Assembly: GCF_903946935.1 (NCBI RefSeq)
Contig: NZ_CAJAXH010000267.1
Location: forward strand, 1 to 64,000
DNA from: an uncultured Thiodictyon sp.
GTDB lineage: Bacteria; Pseudomonadota; Gammaproteobacteria; Chromatiales; Chromatiaceae
Length of the DNA: 64,000 bases
Reading direction: 5' to 3'
Every line of letters begins with the position of its first letter. Position 1 is the first letter of the stretch. This document shows positions 43,578 through 53,484 of this stretch, piece by piece. Under the pieces are notes generated by a model. The model saw only the letters and a list, made by a program, of their open reading frames with translations. It was not told the DNA's origin and searched no databases. Position numbers and translations under genes: made by a program.

Positions 43578-46166
43578 AGCAGCCTTGGTCGACTCGAGGA
43601 AGTCCTGAGCGAAGCGCTGCAATACGCCGCCGGCCTCATAGACCAACACCTCGTCGGCGGTATCCAGGCGGCAGGTCACCGGCACTTCCACCCGCTCGCC
43701 ATTCTTGCGGTTGATCACCAGCGTGAGCGTGGTGCGCGGGGTGCGTTCGCCGACCACGTCGAAGGTCTCGGTGCCATCGATGCCCAGCGTCTTGCGGTTG
43801 ACGCCCGGCTTGAACTCCAGCGGTAGCACGCCCATACCGACCAGGTTAGTCCGGTGAATACGCTCGAAGCCTTCGGCGGCAATGGCCTCCACACCGGCCA
43901 GGCGCACACCCTTGGCGGCCCAGTCACGCGACGAGCCCTGACCATAGTCGGCGCCAGCGATGATGATCAGCGGCTGCTTGCGCTCCATGTAGGTCTCAAT
44001 CGCCTCCCACATGCGTGTCACCTTGCCGTCCGGCTCGATGCGGGTCAGCGAACCCTTTTTGACCACCCCATCGACCACGGCCATCTCATTCACCAACTGA
44101 GGATTGGCGAAGGTGGCGCGCTGGGCGGTCAGGTGATCGCCGCGGTGAGTGGCATAAGAATTAAAGTCCTCTTCCGGCAGGCCCATCTTGGTGAGATATT
44201 CACCGGCGGCGCTATTCGCCATGATGGCATTGGACGGCGACAGGTGATCGGTGGTGATGTTGTCCGGCAGGACGGCCAGCGGACGCATCCCCGTCATCGT
44301 GCGCTCGCCCGCCAGCGCGCCTTCCCAATACGGCGGACGGCGGATGTAGGTGGACTGCGGACGCCAGTCGTACAGCGGGCTCTTGGCCTCTTCCACGATG
44401 CCCAGATCGAACATCGGCAGGTAGACCTGCTTGAACTGCTCCGGCTTCACGCAGGCCGCCACGATGGCGTCAATCTCCTCGTCGCTCGGCCACAGGTCCT
44501 TGAGTGTAATCGGGTTGCCGTTCTGGTCGTGACCCAGCACGTCCTTTTCAATATCGAAACGGATGGTGCCGGCGATGGCGTAGGCGACCACCAGCGGCGG
44601 CGAGGCCAGGAAGGCCTGCTTGGCATAGGGATGGATACGGCCGTCGAAGTTGCGATTGCCGGACAGCACGGCCGTGGTGTATAGGTCGCGGTCGATGATC
44701 TCCTGCTGGATCTTGGGGTCCAGGGCACCGGACATGCCGTTGCAGGTGGTGCAGGCATAGCCGACGATGCCGAAGCCGAGTTGCTCCAGTTCGGTCAGCA
44801 GGCCGGCCTCTTCCAGATACAGCTTGGCCACCTTGGAGCCCGGGGCGAAGGAGGACTTGACCCACGGCTTGCGCACCAGCCCCAATTGGTTGGCCTTGCG
44901 CGCCAGCAGTGCGGCGGCCACCACGTTGCGCGGGTTGCTGGTGTTGGTACAGCTGGTGATGGCCGCAATGATCACCGCGCCATCCGGCATTTCGCCTTCC
45001 TTCTCTTCCCAGGCACCGGCGATGCCGCGCGCGGCCAGTTCGGAGGTGGGCAGACGGCGGTGCGGGTTGGACGGGCCAGCCATGTTACGCACCACGCTCG
45101 ACAGATCGAACGTCAGCACGCGCGGGTATTCGGCGTCGACCAAGCTATCGGCCCACAGCCCGGTGGTCTTGGCATAGTTCTCGACCAGCGCGACCTGCTC
45201 CGGCTCGCGACCGGTGAGCTTCAGATAGTCGATGGTCTGCCGGTCGATATAGAAGATCGCCGCCGTGGCACCGTATTCCGGGCACATATTGGAGATGGTG
45301 GCGCGGTCACCGATGGTTAGGCTGTCAGCGCCGTCACCGAAGAACTCGACATAGGCACCCACCACGCGCTCCTTGCGCAGGAACTCGGTCAGGGCCAGCA
45401 CGATGTCGGTGGCGGTGATGCCCGGCTGATGCTTGCCGGTCAGCTTGACGCCGACGATATCGGGCAGGCGAATCATGGAGGCGCGGCCCAGCATCACGGT
45501 TTCCGCCTCCAGGCCGCCGACGCCGACGGCGATGACACCCAGGGCATCGACATGCGGGGTGTGGCTATCGGTGCCAACGCAGGTATCCGGGAAGGCCACG
45601 CCATCACGCACCTGGATCACCGGCGACATCTTCTCCAGGTTGATCTGGTGCATGATGCCGTTACCGGCCGGAATCACGTCGACGTTCTTGAACGCGGTCT
45701 TGGTCCAGTCGATGAAGTGGAAACGGTCCTCATTGCGACGGTCCTCGATGGCGCGGTTCTTGGCGAAGGCGTCCGGATCGAATCCGCCACACTCCACGGC
45801 CAGCGAGTGATCGACGATCAGCTGGGTCGGCACCACCGGGTTCACCTGGGCCGGGTCTCCACCCATGTCGGCGATGGCGTCACGCAGCCCGGCAAGGTCG
45901 ACCAGCGCGGTCTGGCCGAGGATGTCATGACACACCACCCGGGCCGGGTACCAGGGGAAATCCAGATCCTGTTTGCGCTCGATGAGTTGCTTGAGTGAAT
46001 CGGCGAGCGTGGCCGGATCGCAGCGGCGCACCAGGTTTTCGGCCAGCACGCGCGAGGTATAGGGCAGCTTGGCATAGGCCCCCGGCGCGATGGCATCGAC
46101 CGCGGCGCGCGTATCGAAATAGTTGAGGTCGGTGCCGGGCAGTGGCTTACGGTTTGCTGAATTCAT
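43575..46166 (-). CDS. acnD: Fe/S-dependent 2-methylisocitrate dehydratase AcnD
   Basis: 863 residues, the aconitase fold. DTCVGTDSHTPHVDALGVIAVGVGGLEAE-like region (near residue 190), AAITSCTNTSNPRN (first Fe-S cysteine) and YACTTCNGMSG (second and third cysteines), and GADYGQGSSRDWAAKGVRL near the C-terminus. N-terminal LPGTDLNYFDTRAAVDAIAPG and the prpF neighbour separate it from AcnA. It dehydrates 2-methylcitrate in the methylcitrate cycle and may also act on citrate. The gene upstream, where prpC is usual, is not a cycle gene. Confidence 0.93.
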   Translation of the reverse strand: MNSANRKPLPGTDLNYFDTRAAVDAIAPGAYAKLPYTSRVLAENLVRRCDPATLADSLKQLIERKQDLDFPWYPARVVCHDILGQTALVDLAGLRDAIADMGGDPAQVNPVVPTQLIVDHSLAVECGGFDPDAFAKNRAIEDRRNEDRFHFIDWTKTAFKNVDVIPAGNGIMHQINLEKMSPVIQVRDGVAFPDTCVGTDSHTPHVDALGVIAVGVGGLEAETVMLGRASMIRLPDIVGVKLTGKHQPGITATDIVLALTEFLRKERVVGAYVEFFGDGADSLTIGDRATISNMCPEYGATAAIFYIDRQTIDYLKLTGREPEQVALVENYAKTTGLWADSLVDAEYPRVLTFDLSSVVRNMAGPSNPHRRLPTSELAARGIAGAWEEKEGEMPDGAVIIAAITSCTNTSNPRNVVAAALLARKANQLGLVRKPWVKSSFAPGSKVAKLYLEEAGLLTELEQLGFGIVGYACTTCNGMSGALDPKIQQEIIDRDLYTTAVLSGNRNFDGRIHPYAKQAFLASPPLVVAYAIAGTIRFDIEKDVLGHDQNGNPITLKDLWPSDEEIDAIVAACVKPEQFKQVYLPMFDLGIVEEAKSPLYDWRPQSTYIRRPPYWEGALAGERTMTGMRPLAVLPDNITTDHLSPSNAIMANSAAGEYLTKMGLPEEDFNSYATHRGDHLTAQRATFANPQLVNEMAVVDGVVKKGSLTRIEPDGKVTRMWEAIETYMERKQPLIIIAGADYGQGSSRDWAAKGVRLAGVEAIAAEGFERIHRTNLVGMGVLPLEFKPGVNRKTLGIDGTETFDVVGERTPRTTLTLVINRKNGERVEVPVTCRLDTADEVLVYEAGGVLQRFAQDFLESTKAA

Positions 46167-46684
46167 TAGGAGTACACATTTCCAAAGTTGGGGGGCGTCG
46201 CGTGAGACGGTGAGAAGCGGTGGCCCGCAGTCTTAGTGCGCGACGCGGGCTCGTGCTGGTAGGGAATTTCCAATTCACCGCGAGCGCCACCGTGAGTGGC
46301 GCGCAGTCGGGTGTTGCGGATTCAAATCAAGGCCCCAGCAAGTCACGGGGTGGGCCGCGTCATGCCGCCAGGGGCCGGGCCGCGAGGCCAGCGCAGCATT
46401 GTATCAGTGATACGCCGCAGGGCTTGGCAATGGTAAGGATAGGAAATTCACCCACCTAAGACCAGATAACCGATCAATCTTAGCGGCCCCCAAGGCGCCG
46501 GGCAAGGGCCACTGGACCGGCGAGTCTTTAACCCCAACGGGGTAGTGGCCTCGTGCCGCCCGTCGCCCGGCCGCTGACGCGGGCCGACCGATCCGGCAAA
46601 AATTTCCCGGACGGGGCAAAAGCGCCGCCCGGCAGTCTAGGTGTAAGCCTGCCCCTGATCCTCAGCCAGTCACTTCGTTCAGCG
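46167..46684. other. Intergenic region, 518 bp
   Basis: Contains the acnD upstream region and presumably its promoter. I see no convincing gene, terminator or operator; open frames are arginine-rich and lack domains. Confidence 0.5.
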
Positions 46685-46978
46685 CTATTCTTCGGCTGGC
46701 ATGGCATCAATGGCATCCATGATGCTCTTCTTGGGATGCTCACCGCAGAACTCACCCATGTGCGTGCCCAGCTTCTTCATCCACTCATCGCTGATCGTGG
46801 TGTCCTTACTTTCGGCGCTCATATAGCCGTCAATCCAGAAGATCATCATGGCGGTCGTGTCCTTGTCATCAAGGAACTCCGCGCAGGTCATCTTGGCGAG
46901 GTCATAGTCTTTCGCCATGGTGGCGAGCGGGGCGCAGAACAGGGCGGCGGCGGCCATCAGGACTAACGGCTTGTGCAT
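46685..46978 (-). CDS. HdeA-like periplasmic acid-stress protein
   Basis: 97 residues. A signal peptide (LVLMAAAALFCAPLATMA, cleaved before KDYDL) is followed by the HdeA domain: MTCAEFLDD, a helical core with IDGYMSAES, and FCGEHPKKSIMDAI, giving two cysteines for the family disulfide. HdeA/HdeB chaperones bind unfolded periplasmic proteins at low pH. ATG 46976-46978. Confidence 0.88.
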   Translation of the reverse strand: MHKPLVLMAAAALFCAPLATMAKDYDLAKMTCAEFLDDKDTTAMMIFWIDGYMSAESKDTTISDEWMKKLGTHMGEFCGEHPKKSIMDAIDAMPAEE

Positions 46979-47187
46979 GGTTCGTTTGCTCAGTGGTGTG
47001 ATTTTCAGTGCTGCGGATTATTTGCGATCGGCAACCGAGTATTGGGTTTTCAAGCGGTTCGCCGTCCACACGCGGGGCTGCGCCGGTAACGCGTGCCGCT
47101 GCCGCCGAGTCTAGGTGGCGGTGCCGGCGAACCGGCACAAGGGCACCAATAAAAAGAAGCTTGAGCGTGAAAGTCAGGCCGGGACCC

Positions 47188-47261
47188 GGTGGGAGCGGCT
47201 TCAGCCGCGAGGCGACCTCGCGCGCTGCCGCGGCCTCGTCGCGGCTGAAGCCGCGCCCACG
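47188..47261. repeat. Palindromic repeat upstream of ppk1
   Basis: Arms at 47188-47210 and 47239-47261 (GGAGCGGCTTCAGCCGCGA and TCGCGGCTGAAGCCGCGCCC in part) are complementary with one or two mismatches and flank a 28-base loop. The sequence type (GGCTGAAGCC) is a frequent bacterial intergenic palindrome. Confidence 0.7.
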
Positions 47262-47402
47262 GGCATCCGCCGGGCCGGAGCCATTGTGTTACCCCGCAAG
47301 CGTAACGAAATGGTCACAAATCCACCGCCCTGCCCTACCCTGGCCGTTGCTAGAATGTGGCGGTTACTCGCCCCGCTCACCCATCGCGACAGGGAACCTT
47401 TC

Positions 47403-49631
47403 ATGACCGCCAGCACGCTCCAGCCGATCCTCGACGATGACGACGACGACGCGGACCTCGACCGCGCCCCCCCGCCGGCCCCGGCCGCGGAGGAGCTGCG
47501 GCTGGACGACCCCGCGCTCTTTCTCAACCGGGAGCTCACCTGGCTCGCCTTCAACGCGCGGGTGTTGCACGAGGCGGAGGACCTGCGCATCCCGCTGCTG
47601 GAGCGGGTGAAGTTCCTGGCGATCGTCAGCAACAATCTCGATGAGTTCTTCATGAAGCGCATCGGCGGGCTCAAGCAGCAGATCGGGGCCGGCGTGCATA
47701 CTCCAAGTGTGGACGGACGTACCCCCGCCGAGCAGCTCAAGATCTGCCTGACGCGGGTACGGGCGATGCATGTCGAGCAAAAACGCGTGTTCGATCAGTT
47801 GCTGGTGCCCTTGGCTGAACGCGGTATCCGCATCGTGCGGATGGCCGAACTGCCGGACGACGCCCAGGCGCGCCTGCGCCTGTCCTTCCGGGACAACATC
47901 TTCCCGATGCTGACCCCGCTGGCCATGGACCCGGCCCACCCCTTTCCGTTCATCTCCAATCTGGCGTTGAACCTGCTGGTCACGCTGCGCTACCCGGGCG
48001 GGAGCGAGTCCTATATGGCGCGGGTCAAGGTGCCGGTGAGCCGGGATGTCTCCAAGCGACTGATCCCGCTAGACGGCACCACCACCTTCGTGACCCTGGA
48101 GGATCTCATCTGCGCCAACCTGGACATGCTCTTTCCGGGCATGGAGATCGACTCCGCCGAGTTGTTCCGGGTCACCCGCAACGCCGTCGTCGAGCCGAAC
48201 GTGGAGGCCGCCAATGACCTGTTGGAGCTGATCGAGACCGAACTGCGGGAGCGGCACTTTGCCCCCATCGTGCGGCTCGAGGTCGAGGAGGGCACCGACG
48301 CGGTCCACCGCGGCATGCTGGCGGCGGAACTGGGGCTCAACGAGGAGCTGGACGTGGTGGAGGTGGATGGGATGATGCAGTTGCGCGACCTCTTTGAGAT
48401 CGCGGGGCTCGACTTCCCGGACCTGAAAGACCCGCCGCATCGGCCGGTGGACCACCCGCTGCTGGCCAATGACCGGCGCAATATTTTTCATATCATCCGT
48501 GAGAACGGGCCGCTGCTGCTCCAGCACCCCTATCAGCCATTCAGCACCACGGTCGAGCGCTTCCTGCGCACCGCCGCCGAGGACCCCAAGGTGCTGGCGA
48601 TCAAGATGACCCTCTATCGCACCTCCGCCGGCGCCATACTGGATTCGCTGATCGAGGCCGCCCGCAACGGCAAGCAGGTGGCGGTGCTGGTGGAGTTGCA
48701 GGCGCGCTTCGACGAGGCCGCCAACATCGGCTGGGCGCGCCGCCTGGAGGCCGAGGGCATCCATGTCAATTATGGCGTGCTGGGACTCAAGACCCACAGC
48801 AAGCTCATCTTCATCGTCCGCCGGGACTATGCGCAACTGCGCCGCTATTACCATATCGGCACCGGCAACTATCACCCCGGGACCGCCAAGCTCTATACGG
48901 ATCTCGGGATGCTGGGGTGCGATGAGGGTATCGGCCAGGACCTGACTGAGCTGTTCAATTATCTGACCGGCTATTCGCCGCCGCCTTCCTATCGCAAGAT
49001 CCTGGCTGCGCCCTATAACCTCAAGCGCGGCCTGATCGATCGGATAAATCGCGAGATTGAGCACCAGCGGCGCGACGGCTCCGGCCTGATCCAGATGAAA
49101 ATGAACGCATTGGAGGATATCGACATCACCCGCGCACTCTACCGGGCGACCTACGCCGGGGTGCGGGTGGATCTCATCGTGCGCGACACCTGCCGCTTCC
49201 GCCCAGGGTTACCGGGGATCAGCGAGAACGCACGGGTCATCAGCATTGTCGGGCGCTTCCTGGAGCACGGGCGGATCATCTATTTCCGCAACGGCGGCGA
49301 TGAGGAATATTTCATCGGTTCCGCGGACATGATGGGCCGCAATCTGGATAGCCGGGTCGAGGTCCATGCCCCGGTGGAGAACCCGGAGCTACGCCAGGAG
49401 CTACGGCTGATCCTGGACGTGCAGTTCGCGGACCAACGCTCCGCCTGGGACCTGGACTCCGACGGCATCTACACGCAGCGCGTACCGGCCGATGATAAGG
49501 TCAAGGGCGCCCAGGAAACCCTGATGGCGGTCGCGGAGAAACGCCTGGCCGCCGCCGGCAAACACAAGGAGAAGAAGATGCGCTCGCGCTTGTTGAGCCA
49601 CTTTCAGTGGCGGTTGCGCGGGAAGGATTAG
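47403..49631 (+). CDS. ppk1: Polyphosphate kinase 1
   Basis: 742 residues. FLNRELTWLAFNARVLHEA and LERVKFLAIVSNNLDEFFMKR form the N-terminal domain. KMTLYRTSAGAILDSLIEAA and GLKTHSKLIFIVRR contain the phospho-accepting histidine region, and YHIGTGNYHPGTAKLYTDLG the second conserved histidine. It polymerises inorganic polyphosphate from ATP. ATG 47403 (MTASTLQP) is taken as the start; an acidic run DDDDDDAD follows at residue 11. The open frame upstream to 47115 runs through the palindromic repeat and is rejected. Confidence 0.94.
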   Translation: MTASTLQPILDDDDDDADLDRAPPPAPAAEELRLDDPALFLNRELTWLAFNARVLHEAEDLRIPLLERVKFLAIVSNNLDEFFMKRIGGLKQQIGAGVHTPSVDGRTPAEQLKICLTRVRAMHVEQKRVFDQLLVPLAERGIRIVRMAELPDDAQARLRLSFRDNIFPMLTPLAMDPAHPFPFISNLALNLLVTLRYPGGSESYMARVKVPVSRDVSKRLIPLDGTTTFVTLEDLICANLDMLFPGMEIDSAELFRVTRNAVVEPNVEAANDLLELIETELRERHFAPIVRLEVEEGTDAVHRGMLAAELGLNEELDVVEVDGMMQLRDLFEIAGLDFPDLKDPPHRPVDHPLLANDRRNIFHIIRENGPLLLQHPYQPFSTTVERFLRTAAEDPKVLAIKMTLYRTSAGAILDSLIEAARNGKQVAVLVELQARFDEAANIGWARRLEAEGIHVNYGVLGLKTHSKLIFIVRRDYAQLRRYYHIGTGNYHPGTAKLYTDLGMLGCDEGIGQDLTELFNYLTGYSPPPSYRKILAAPYNLKRGLIDRINREIEHQRRDGSGLIQMKMNALEDIDITRALYRATYAGVRVDLIVRDTCRFRPGLPGISENARVISIVGRFLEHGRIIYFRNGGDEEYFIGSADMMGRNLDSRVEVHAPVENPELRQELRLILDVQFADQRSAWDLDSDGIYTQRVPADDKVKGAQETLMAVAEKRLAAAGKHKEKKMRSRLLSHFQWRLRGKD

Positions 49632-49671
49632 CCTGAATATCGCACGCCAGGGCGCCAAGCACGGCAAGTTT

Positions 49672-50262
49672 ATGAGCTCTCACGCCTGTTCTCGCAGTCG
49701 CACCCTCGCGCTAGCGCTGCTGATCGCCTTGGGCGGCTGCGCCTCGCCCGTCCCCCAGGCCATCCGTAGCGCCCCCGGCCAGGCACTGACGGTGGCCCAG
49801 GTGCAGCAGGACCCGGCTAGCGTGGCCGGTCAGCGGGTGCGCTGGGGCGGAACGATCATTGCGGTCGCTAACCTGGCTGACGCGACCGAGATCGAGGTGT
49901 TGAGCCGACCCCTGGAGAGCGACGGGGAGCCGCGCATCGGGCAGCCGGGCGCGGGGCGGTTTATCGCCCGAGTGACGGGCTTCGTGGACCCGGCCGAGTA
50001 TCAAAAGGATCGTGTACTGACGGTGTTCGGCACCCTCAGCGGGGCGGAGACCCGAGCGGTTGGCCGCTATGCTTATGCCTACCCGGTGCTGCGGGTCGAG
50101 ACCCGCTATTTGTGGCCCACGGCACCCCCGCAGGGGACCTATCGCCCCTATGATTACCCAGGTTGGTACGGTCCTTGGGGTCCTTGGGGTCCCTATGGTC
50201 TCGGCTATGATCCCTGGTTCGCGCCCTATGGCCCTTACCGCGGGCGGGGCTGGCGCCATTGA
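49672..50262 (+). CDS. Slp-family outer-membrane lipoprotein (paralogue 1)
   Basis: 196 residues. Signal peptide with lipobox LIALGGCASP. The Slp domain shows QVQQDPASVAGQRVRWGGTI, ATEIEVLSRPL and GRFIARVTGFVDPAEYQKDR. After the domain comes a glycine-, tryptophan- and tyrosine-rich tail (WYGPWGPWGPYGLGYDPW). Slp proteins are starvation- or stationary-phase-induced outer-membrane lipoproteins. The gene is 40 bases after ppk1, suggesting co-transcription. Confidence 0.88.
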   Translation: MSSHACSRSRTLALALLIALGGCASPVPQAIRSAPGQALTVAQVQQDPASVAGQRVRWGGTIIAVANLADATEIEVLSRPLESDGEPRIGQPGAGRFIARVTGFVDPAEYQKDRVLTVFGTLSGAETRAVGRYAYAYPVLRVETRYLWPTAPPQGTYRPYDYPGWYGPWGPWGPYGLGYDPWFAPYGPYRGRGWRH

Positions 50263-50411
50263 AGCTAGGTTCGCCATCACGTTTTCAGGCGATTCCCAAG
50301 AATCGGCAGACCGTCAAATGTCGGTGCAACTTCAGTCGCACCGACACCCTGTCCGACGGCGATCGGTAACCGGTTTACCGGAAATCGCCTCAGCACCTCG
50401 CCGGAGTCTCA

Positions 50412-50984
50412 ATGAAATCGCATACCTATGTCTGTTTTTCCGGCGCAATGATCGCGGCCCTCGCCTTGCCCGGGTGCGCCACCACCGACTGCGTCGGCGC
50501 CATCGGCAACCCCAGCTTGACCCCGACCCAGGTCGCCGCCAGCCAGGGCCATACCGGCGAACTGCAACGCTGGGGCGGCTCAGTGGTGGACGGCCAGAAC
50601 CTCGCCGACCGCACCGAACTCACGATCATCGGCTACCCACTGGACCGCTGCGGGTTACCGCGGCTCAATCAGCCCGCCACCGGCCGCTTCGTGGCCGTGG
50701 TCCCGGGCTACCTGGAGACCGGGGACTATCGCCCCGGGCGCGCGGTCACCGCCACTGGCCTGATCTCAGGCACCCGTGCCGGCCAGGTCGGGGCCGCCCC
50801 CTACTCGCTCCCGCTGCTCACCAACGCCAAGGTCAAATTATGGCCGGTGGCAGACGGGCCTGGGCCTGGGACCGCGTCCGGATCGGGCTGGCTCGGCGGT
50901 GTGCGGCCGCGGATTTCAGTCGGCATCGGCGCCGGGACGGGCGGTTGGCATGGCGGCTATGGCGGGATCGGCATCGGGTTTTAG
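50412..50984 (+). CDS. Slp-family outer-membrane lipoprotein (paralogue 2)
   Basis: 190 residues. Lipobox IAALALPGCATTD. The Slp core is recognisable in GELQRWGGSVVDGQNLADRT, ELTIIGYPLDRCG and GRFVAVVPGYLETGDYRPGR, parallel to the gene before it, and the tail is again glycine-rich (GGWHGGYGGIGIGF). The two are tandem paralogues with about 150 bases between. Function beyond the family description is not known. Confidence 0.85.
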   Translation: MKSHTYVCFSGAMIAALALPGCATTDCVGAIGNPSLTPTQVAASQGHTGELQRWGGSVVDGQNLADRTELTIIGYPLDRCGLPRLNQPATGRFVAVVPGYLETGDYRPGRAVTATGLISGTRAGQVGAAPYSLPLLTNAKVKLWPVADGPGPGTASGSGWLGGVRPRISVGIGAGTGGWHGGYGGIGIGF

Positions 50985-51182
50985 CCGACATCCGTGCCAC
51001 CGCCGCAGACTTGATCTTGGGTCAGCAAGCGTGGCCTAATGCCCCAGCCGTTCAGACGCTGAACAGTCCTGGGTTCGATACCAAGCTCAGCCCCACGCCT
51101 CCGATACCGGCATGAACCGGTAGGGCGGTAGCGTGTCCGAGCGGTCAGCAACCAAGCAGCAACCGACACAACCTCCACCGAC

Positions 51183-51359
51183 ATGAACACTCGCTCAATG
51201 GACCTGCTGCCCCGTCACAACGACAAACAAGCCATCATCGGCATCCTCGCGACCGACCATGACGGCTTCGATTCCGATCTGATTAAGGCCCACGCCCGAC
51301 TCATTGTCGACACCCGCGGCGTCTACCGCGAGCCGGCCCATCATATTGTGAAAGCCTGA
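51183..51359 (+). pseudogene. 3' remnant of wbpA-type UDP-N-acetylglucosamine 6-dehydrogenase gene
   Basis: 58 codons reading [40 protein letters not shown] and VKA, which is the C-terminal UDP-binding end of nucleotide-sugar dehydrogenases of the WbpA/WecC type (D-H-x-x-F-D, VVDTRG). The preceding 370 or so residues are missing, so the gene is dead. It lies upstream of wbpD, matching the order of UDP-diacetamido-sugar acid loci. Confidence 0.7.
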
Positions 51360-51542
51360 TTTAGCCGCGGAAACACACGGAAAGCACGAAAAGGTAGATG
51401 ATAGCCCTCGTGTCGTCCCAAGTTTTTTCGTGGCCCAAGATATGAAATTTTGCCACGACACCACCACACGGAAAGCGCAGATAAATACAGAATATCCGCC
51501 CAGGTCCTTCCGTGTGTTTCCGTGGCTAAAAAGGGCCAATCT

Positions 51543-52124
51543 ATGACCATCACAATCCATCCAACCGCTATCGTCGATGACGGCGCCATGATCGGCGCAG
51601 ACACCCGCATCTGGCACTGGGTTCACATCTGCGCCGGTGCCCGCATCGGCGAGCGCTGCTCCTTCGGCCAGAACGTCTTCGTCGGCAACGATGTACTCAT
51701 CGGCAACAGCTGTAAGGTCCAGAACAACGTCAGCATCTATGACGCAGTCACGCTGGAGGATGACGTTTTCTGCGGCCCCAGCATGGTGTTCACCAATGTC
51801 TACAATCCGCGCTCGGCCGTCATCCGCAAAGACGAATACCGCCGCACGCTGGTGAAGCGGGGCGCTACCATCGGCGCCAACGCCACCCTCGTCTGCGGCG
51901 TCACGCTGGGTGAATACGCCTTTATCGCCGCTGGCGCGGTCATTACCAAAGATGTGAAACCCTACGCCTTGATGGCCGGCGTCCCGGCCCGCCAGATCGG
52001 CTGGATGAGTCAGCATGGAGAGCGCCTGGACCTGGCTCTGGCGGGCGATGGACAGACCACCTGCCCAGCCACCGGCGCTGGCTATCGCCTCGACCACGGC
52101 ACCGTGAGCCTTGCTGAGCGTTAA
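51543..52124 (+). CDS. wbpD: UDP-2-acetamido-3-amino-2,3-dideoxy-glucuronate N-acetyltransferase (WbpD/WlbB-like)
   Basis: 193 residues of left-handed beta-helix hexapeptide repeats: [60 protein letters not shown], and [13 protein letters not shown] with the catalytic Asn/His region of the family, then [17 protein letters not shown]. It acetylates the 3-amino group of a UDP-sugar acid in O-antigen synthesis. Its usual partners are missing or broken, so it is probably without substrate. The ATG at 51543 starts the first repeat. Family E repeat pieces flank it. Confidence 0.87.
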   Translation: MTITIHPTAIVDDGAMIGADTRIWHWVHICAGARIGERCSFGQNVFVGNDVLIGNSCKVQNNVSIYDAVTLEDDVFCGPSMVFTNVYNPRSAVIRKDEYRRTLVKRGATIGANATLVCGVTLGEYAFIAAGAVITKDVKPYALMAGVPARQIGWMSQHGERLDLALAGDGQTTCPATGAGYRLDHGTVSLAER

Positions 52125-52227
52125 CACCGCGTCTCAAGGCATACACACGGAAAGAATCGCAAGCGCGTAAATTTTGTGTTGAAAATCGCAACCACTGTAC
52201 TTTCGTTGCCAATAGACAAAGAACTGA

Positions 52228-52320
52228 ATGACTCCCGCCTCCCCCGAACAGCGCAATACCAGATTCAAAGGTGACGTGCTGCGCCTGGTCTCCGGCACCA
52301 GTCTGGCTCAGAGGTTGTGA
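52228..52320 (+). pseudogene. 5' remnant of an O-antigen flippase (Wzx-like) gene
   Basis: 30 codons, MTPASPEQRNTRFKGDVLRL then VSGTSLAQRL and TGA. The phrase LRLVSGTSLAQ matches the start of polysaccharide-biosynthesis flippases. The normal continuation of hydrophobic helices is absent. The break at about 52312 coincides with unrelated DNA leading to an IS1182-type transposase remnant, so an insertion or deletion cut the gene. Confidence 0.55.
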
Positions 52321-52471
52321 ACAATTCGATTTTCGGGGCATCTTTGTGGCGCAAACTCACCGATCATGACGGATCGACCTCGTACACGCTTTTCAGGAGG
52401 TCGCGGCGCTGCGATGCCCGGCCCCGGGGCGATTGGCGGGGTCGCGCGACCTTTTCTTTTATATCAATGCA

Positions 52472-53150
52472 TTATGTTTGCATTGCGGGTTCCGCGGACG
52501 CACCTCTCCCGGACCCGAGCAGATCGGGTACCAGCGCGAAGGTGCGCATCAGGTTATGAGCCAGGGCATGCAGTAGCAGCACACAGCGCGTCTTAGAGGT
52601 GCCGCGGACCCGCAAACGGATGAGGCCGCGCTCGCGCGCTTGGGCGTTGACGCACTCGGCCGTGGATGCCCGTTCTTTATAGATGTCCTTCGCCGCGTCG
52701 GTACCCATGCGTTCGCGCCAGGCGGCGACGGTTTCGCTGTCGCCCGCTTTGGCGACGTGCGGATCGGTCTGCGCGTCGTTCGGTTTGGGGACCGGGGCAT
52801 ACACGACGGTCGACGCGGCGGCCTGTTCGAGTTGCTCGTGGGCCGGGTAGCCACCGTCGACCAGCCACTCGGCGGGGAGCTGCCCGTAGCGGTCGCTGAC
52901 CTGCTCAATCATGGGGGTCAGTTGCGCCATGTCGGTGCCCGCCGTGGCCGCTTTCACGCCGACAATGACTTGCGATGCCGTGTCGCTGACGAACTGGCCG
53001 TTGTAGGCGGGACGATAACCGCCGTCGGCCATCTTCATGACCGTCGCCTTGCATGGCCCCTGACGGGTCGGCGGTTTCGCGCAAGCTGACCTTCCTGCCC
53101 ATGGCACGCCGACCCTTGCAGGAGACGACGGCGAGGCCTTGTATAGACGC
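52472..53150 (-). pseudogene. IS1182-family transposase remnant, 5' truncated and frameshifted
   Basis: The C-terminal two thirds of an IS1182 transposase: VMKMADGGYRPAYNGQFVSD, VIVGVKAATAGTDMAQL, WLVDGGYPAHEQLEQA, RASTAECVNAQARERGL and LLHALAHNLMRTF. Upstream of about 53050 the sense continues in another frame (MGRKVSLRETADPSGAM), showing a frameshift, and homology is lost before 53160. No clear terminal inverted repeats were found. The remnant separates the broken flippase gene from groES. Confidence 0.8.
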
Positions 53151-53204
53151 CACGCACAGGCCCGCGCCTCGGTCCAGGTGCGGCCAAGCCCGCAGTGTTT
53201 ACGT

Positions 53205-53291
53205 GAAAGTCGCGCCGGGAGCGCGCTCCAATTCTCCCTCCCCTATCGTGGGAGGGCGGTCAGGGGAACGGCCAAGGCGCCCGCCACTTTC
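53205..53291. repeat. Dispersed repeat family D, copy 2 (inverted)
   Basis: About 87 bases from GAAAGTCGCGCCGGGAGCGC to GGCGCCCGCCACTTTC, the reverse-complement relative of 29542-29632. Confidence 0.75.
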
Positions 53292-53408
53292 GTAGTGCGG
53301 GGTGCGCGGGCGCCATGGCCGTCAACCGATCGGGGGGCATCGCCGGCCGGATTTTTTCGCCCGGGACTCGCTCAGGGTCTTGACGGCGGCGAAATCTCCC
53401 GTAAATTA

Positions 53409-53435
53409 CTAGCACTCGCACCAGCCGAGTGCTAA
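53409..53435. promoter_or_regulatory. CIRCE operator (HrcA binding site) upstream of groES
   Basis: CTAGCACTC, nine-base spacer, GAGTGCTAA. The consensus is TTAGCACTC-N9-GAGTGCTAA; only the first base differs. It lies 50 bases before groES, so groESL is probably repressed by HrcA and induced by heat. Confidence 0.93.
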
Positions 53436-53484
53436 CACCTTATCCGGTGGCCCGGCCCCGCCCCAGTCCCAGGAGACAAACGAC

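Noticed and set aside
47115-47402. Extending ppk1 to 47115
   Set aside because: The added residues come from an intergenic palindromic repeat; PPK1 homology starts after ATG 47403.
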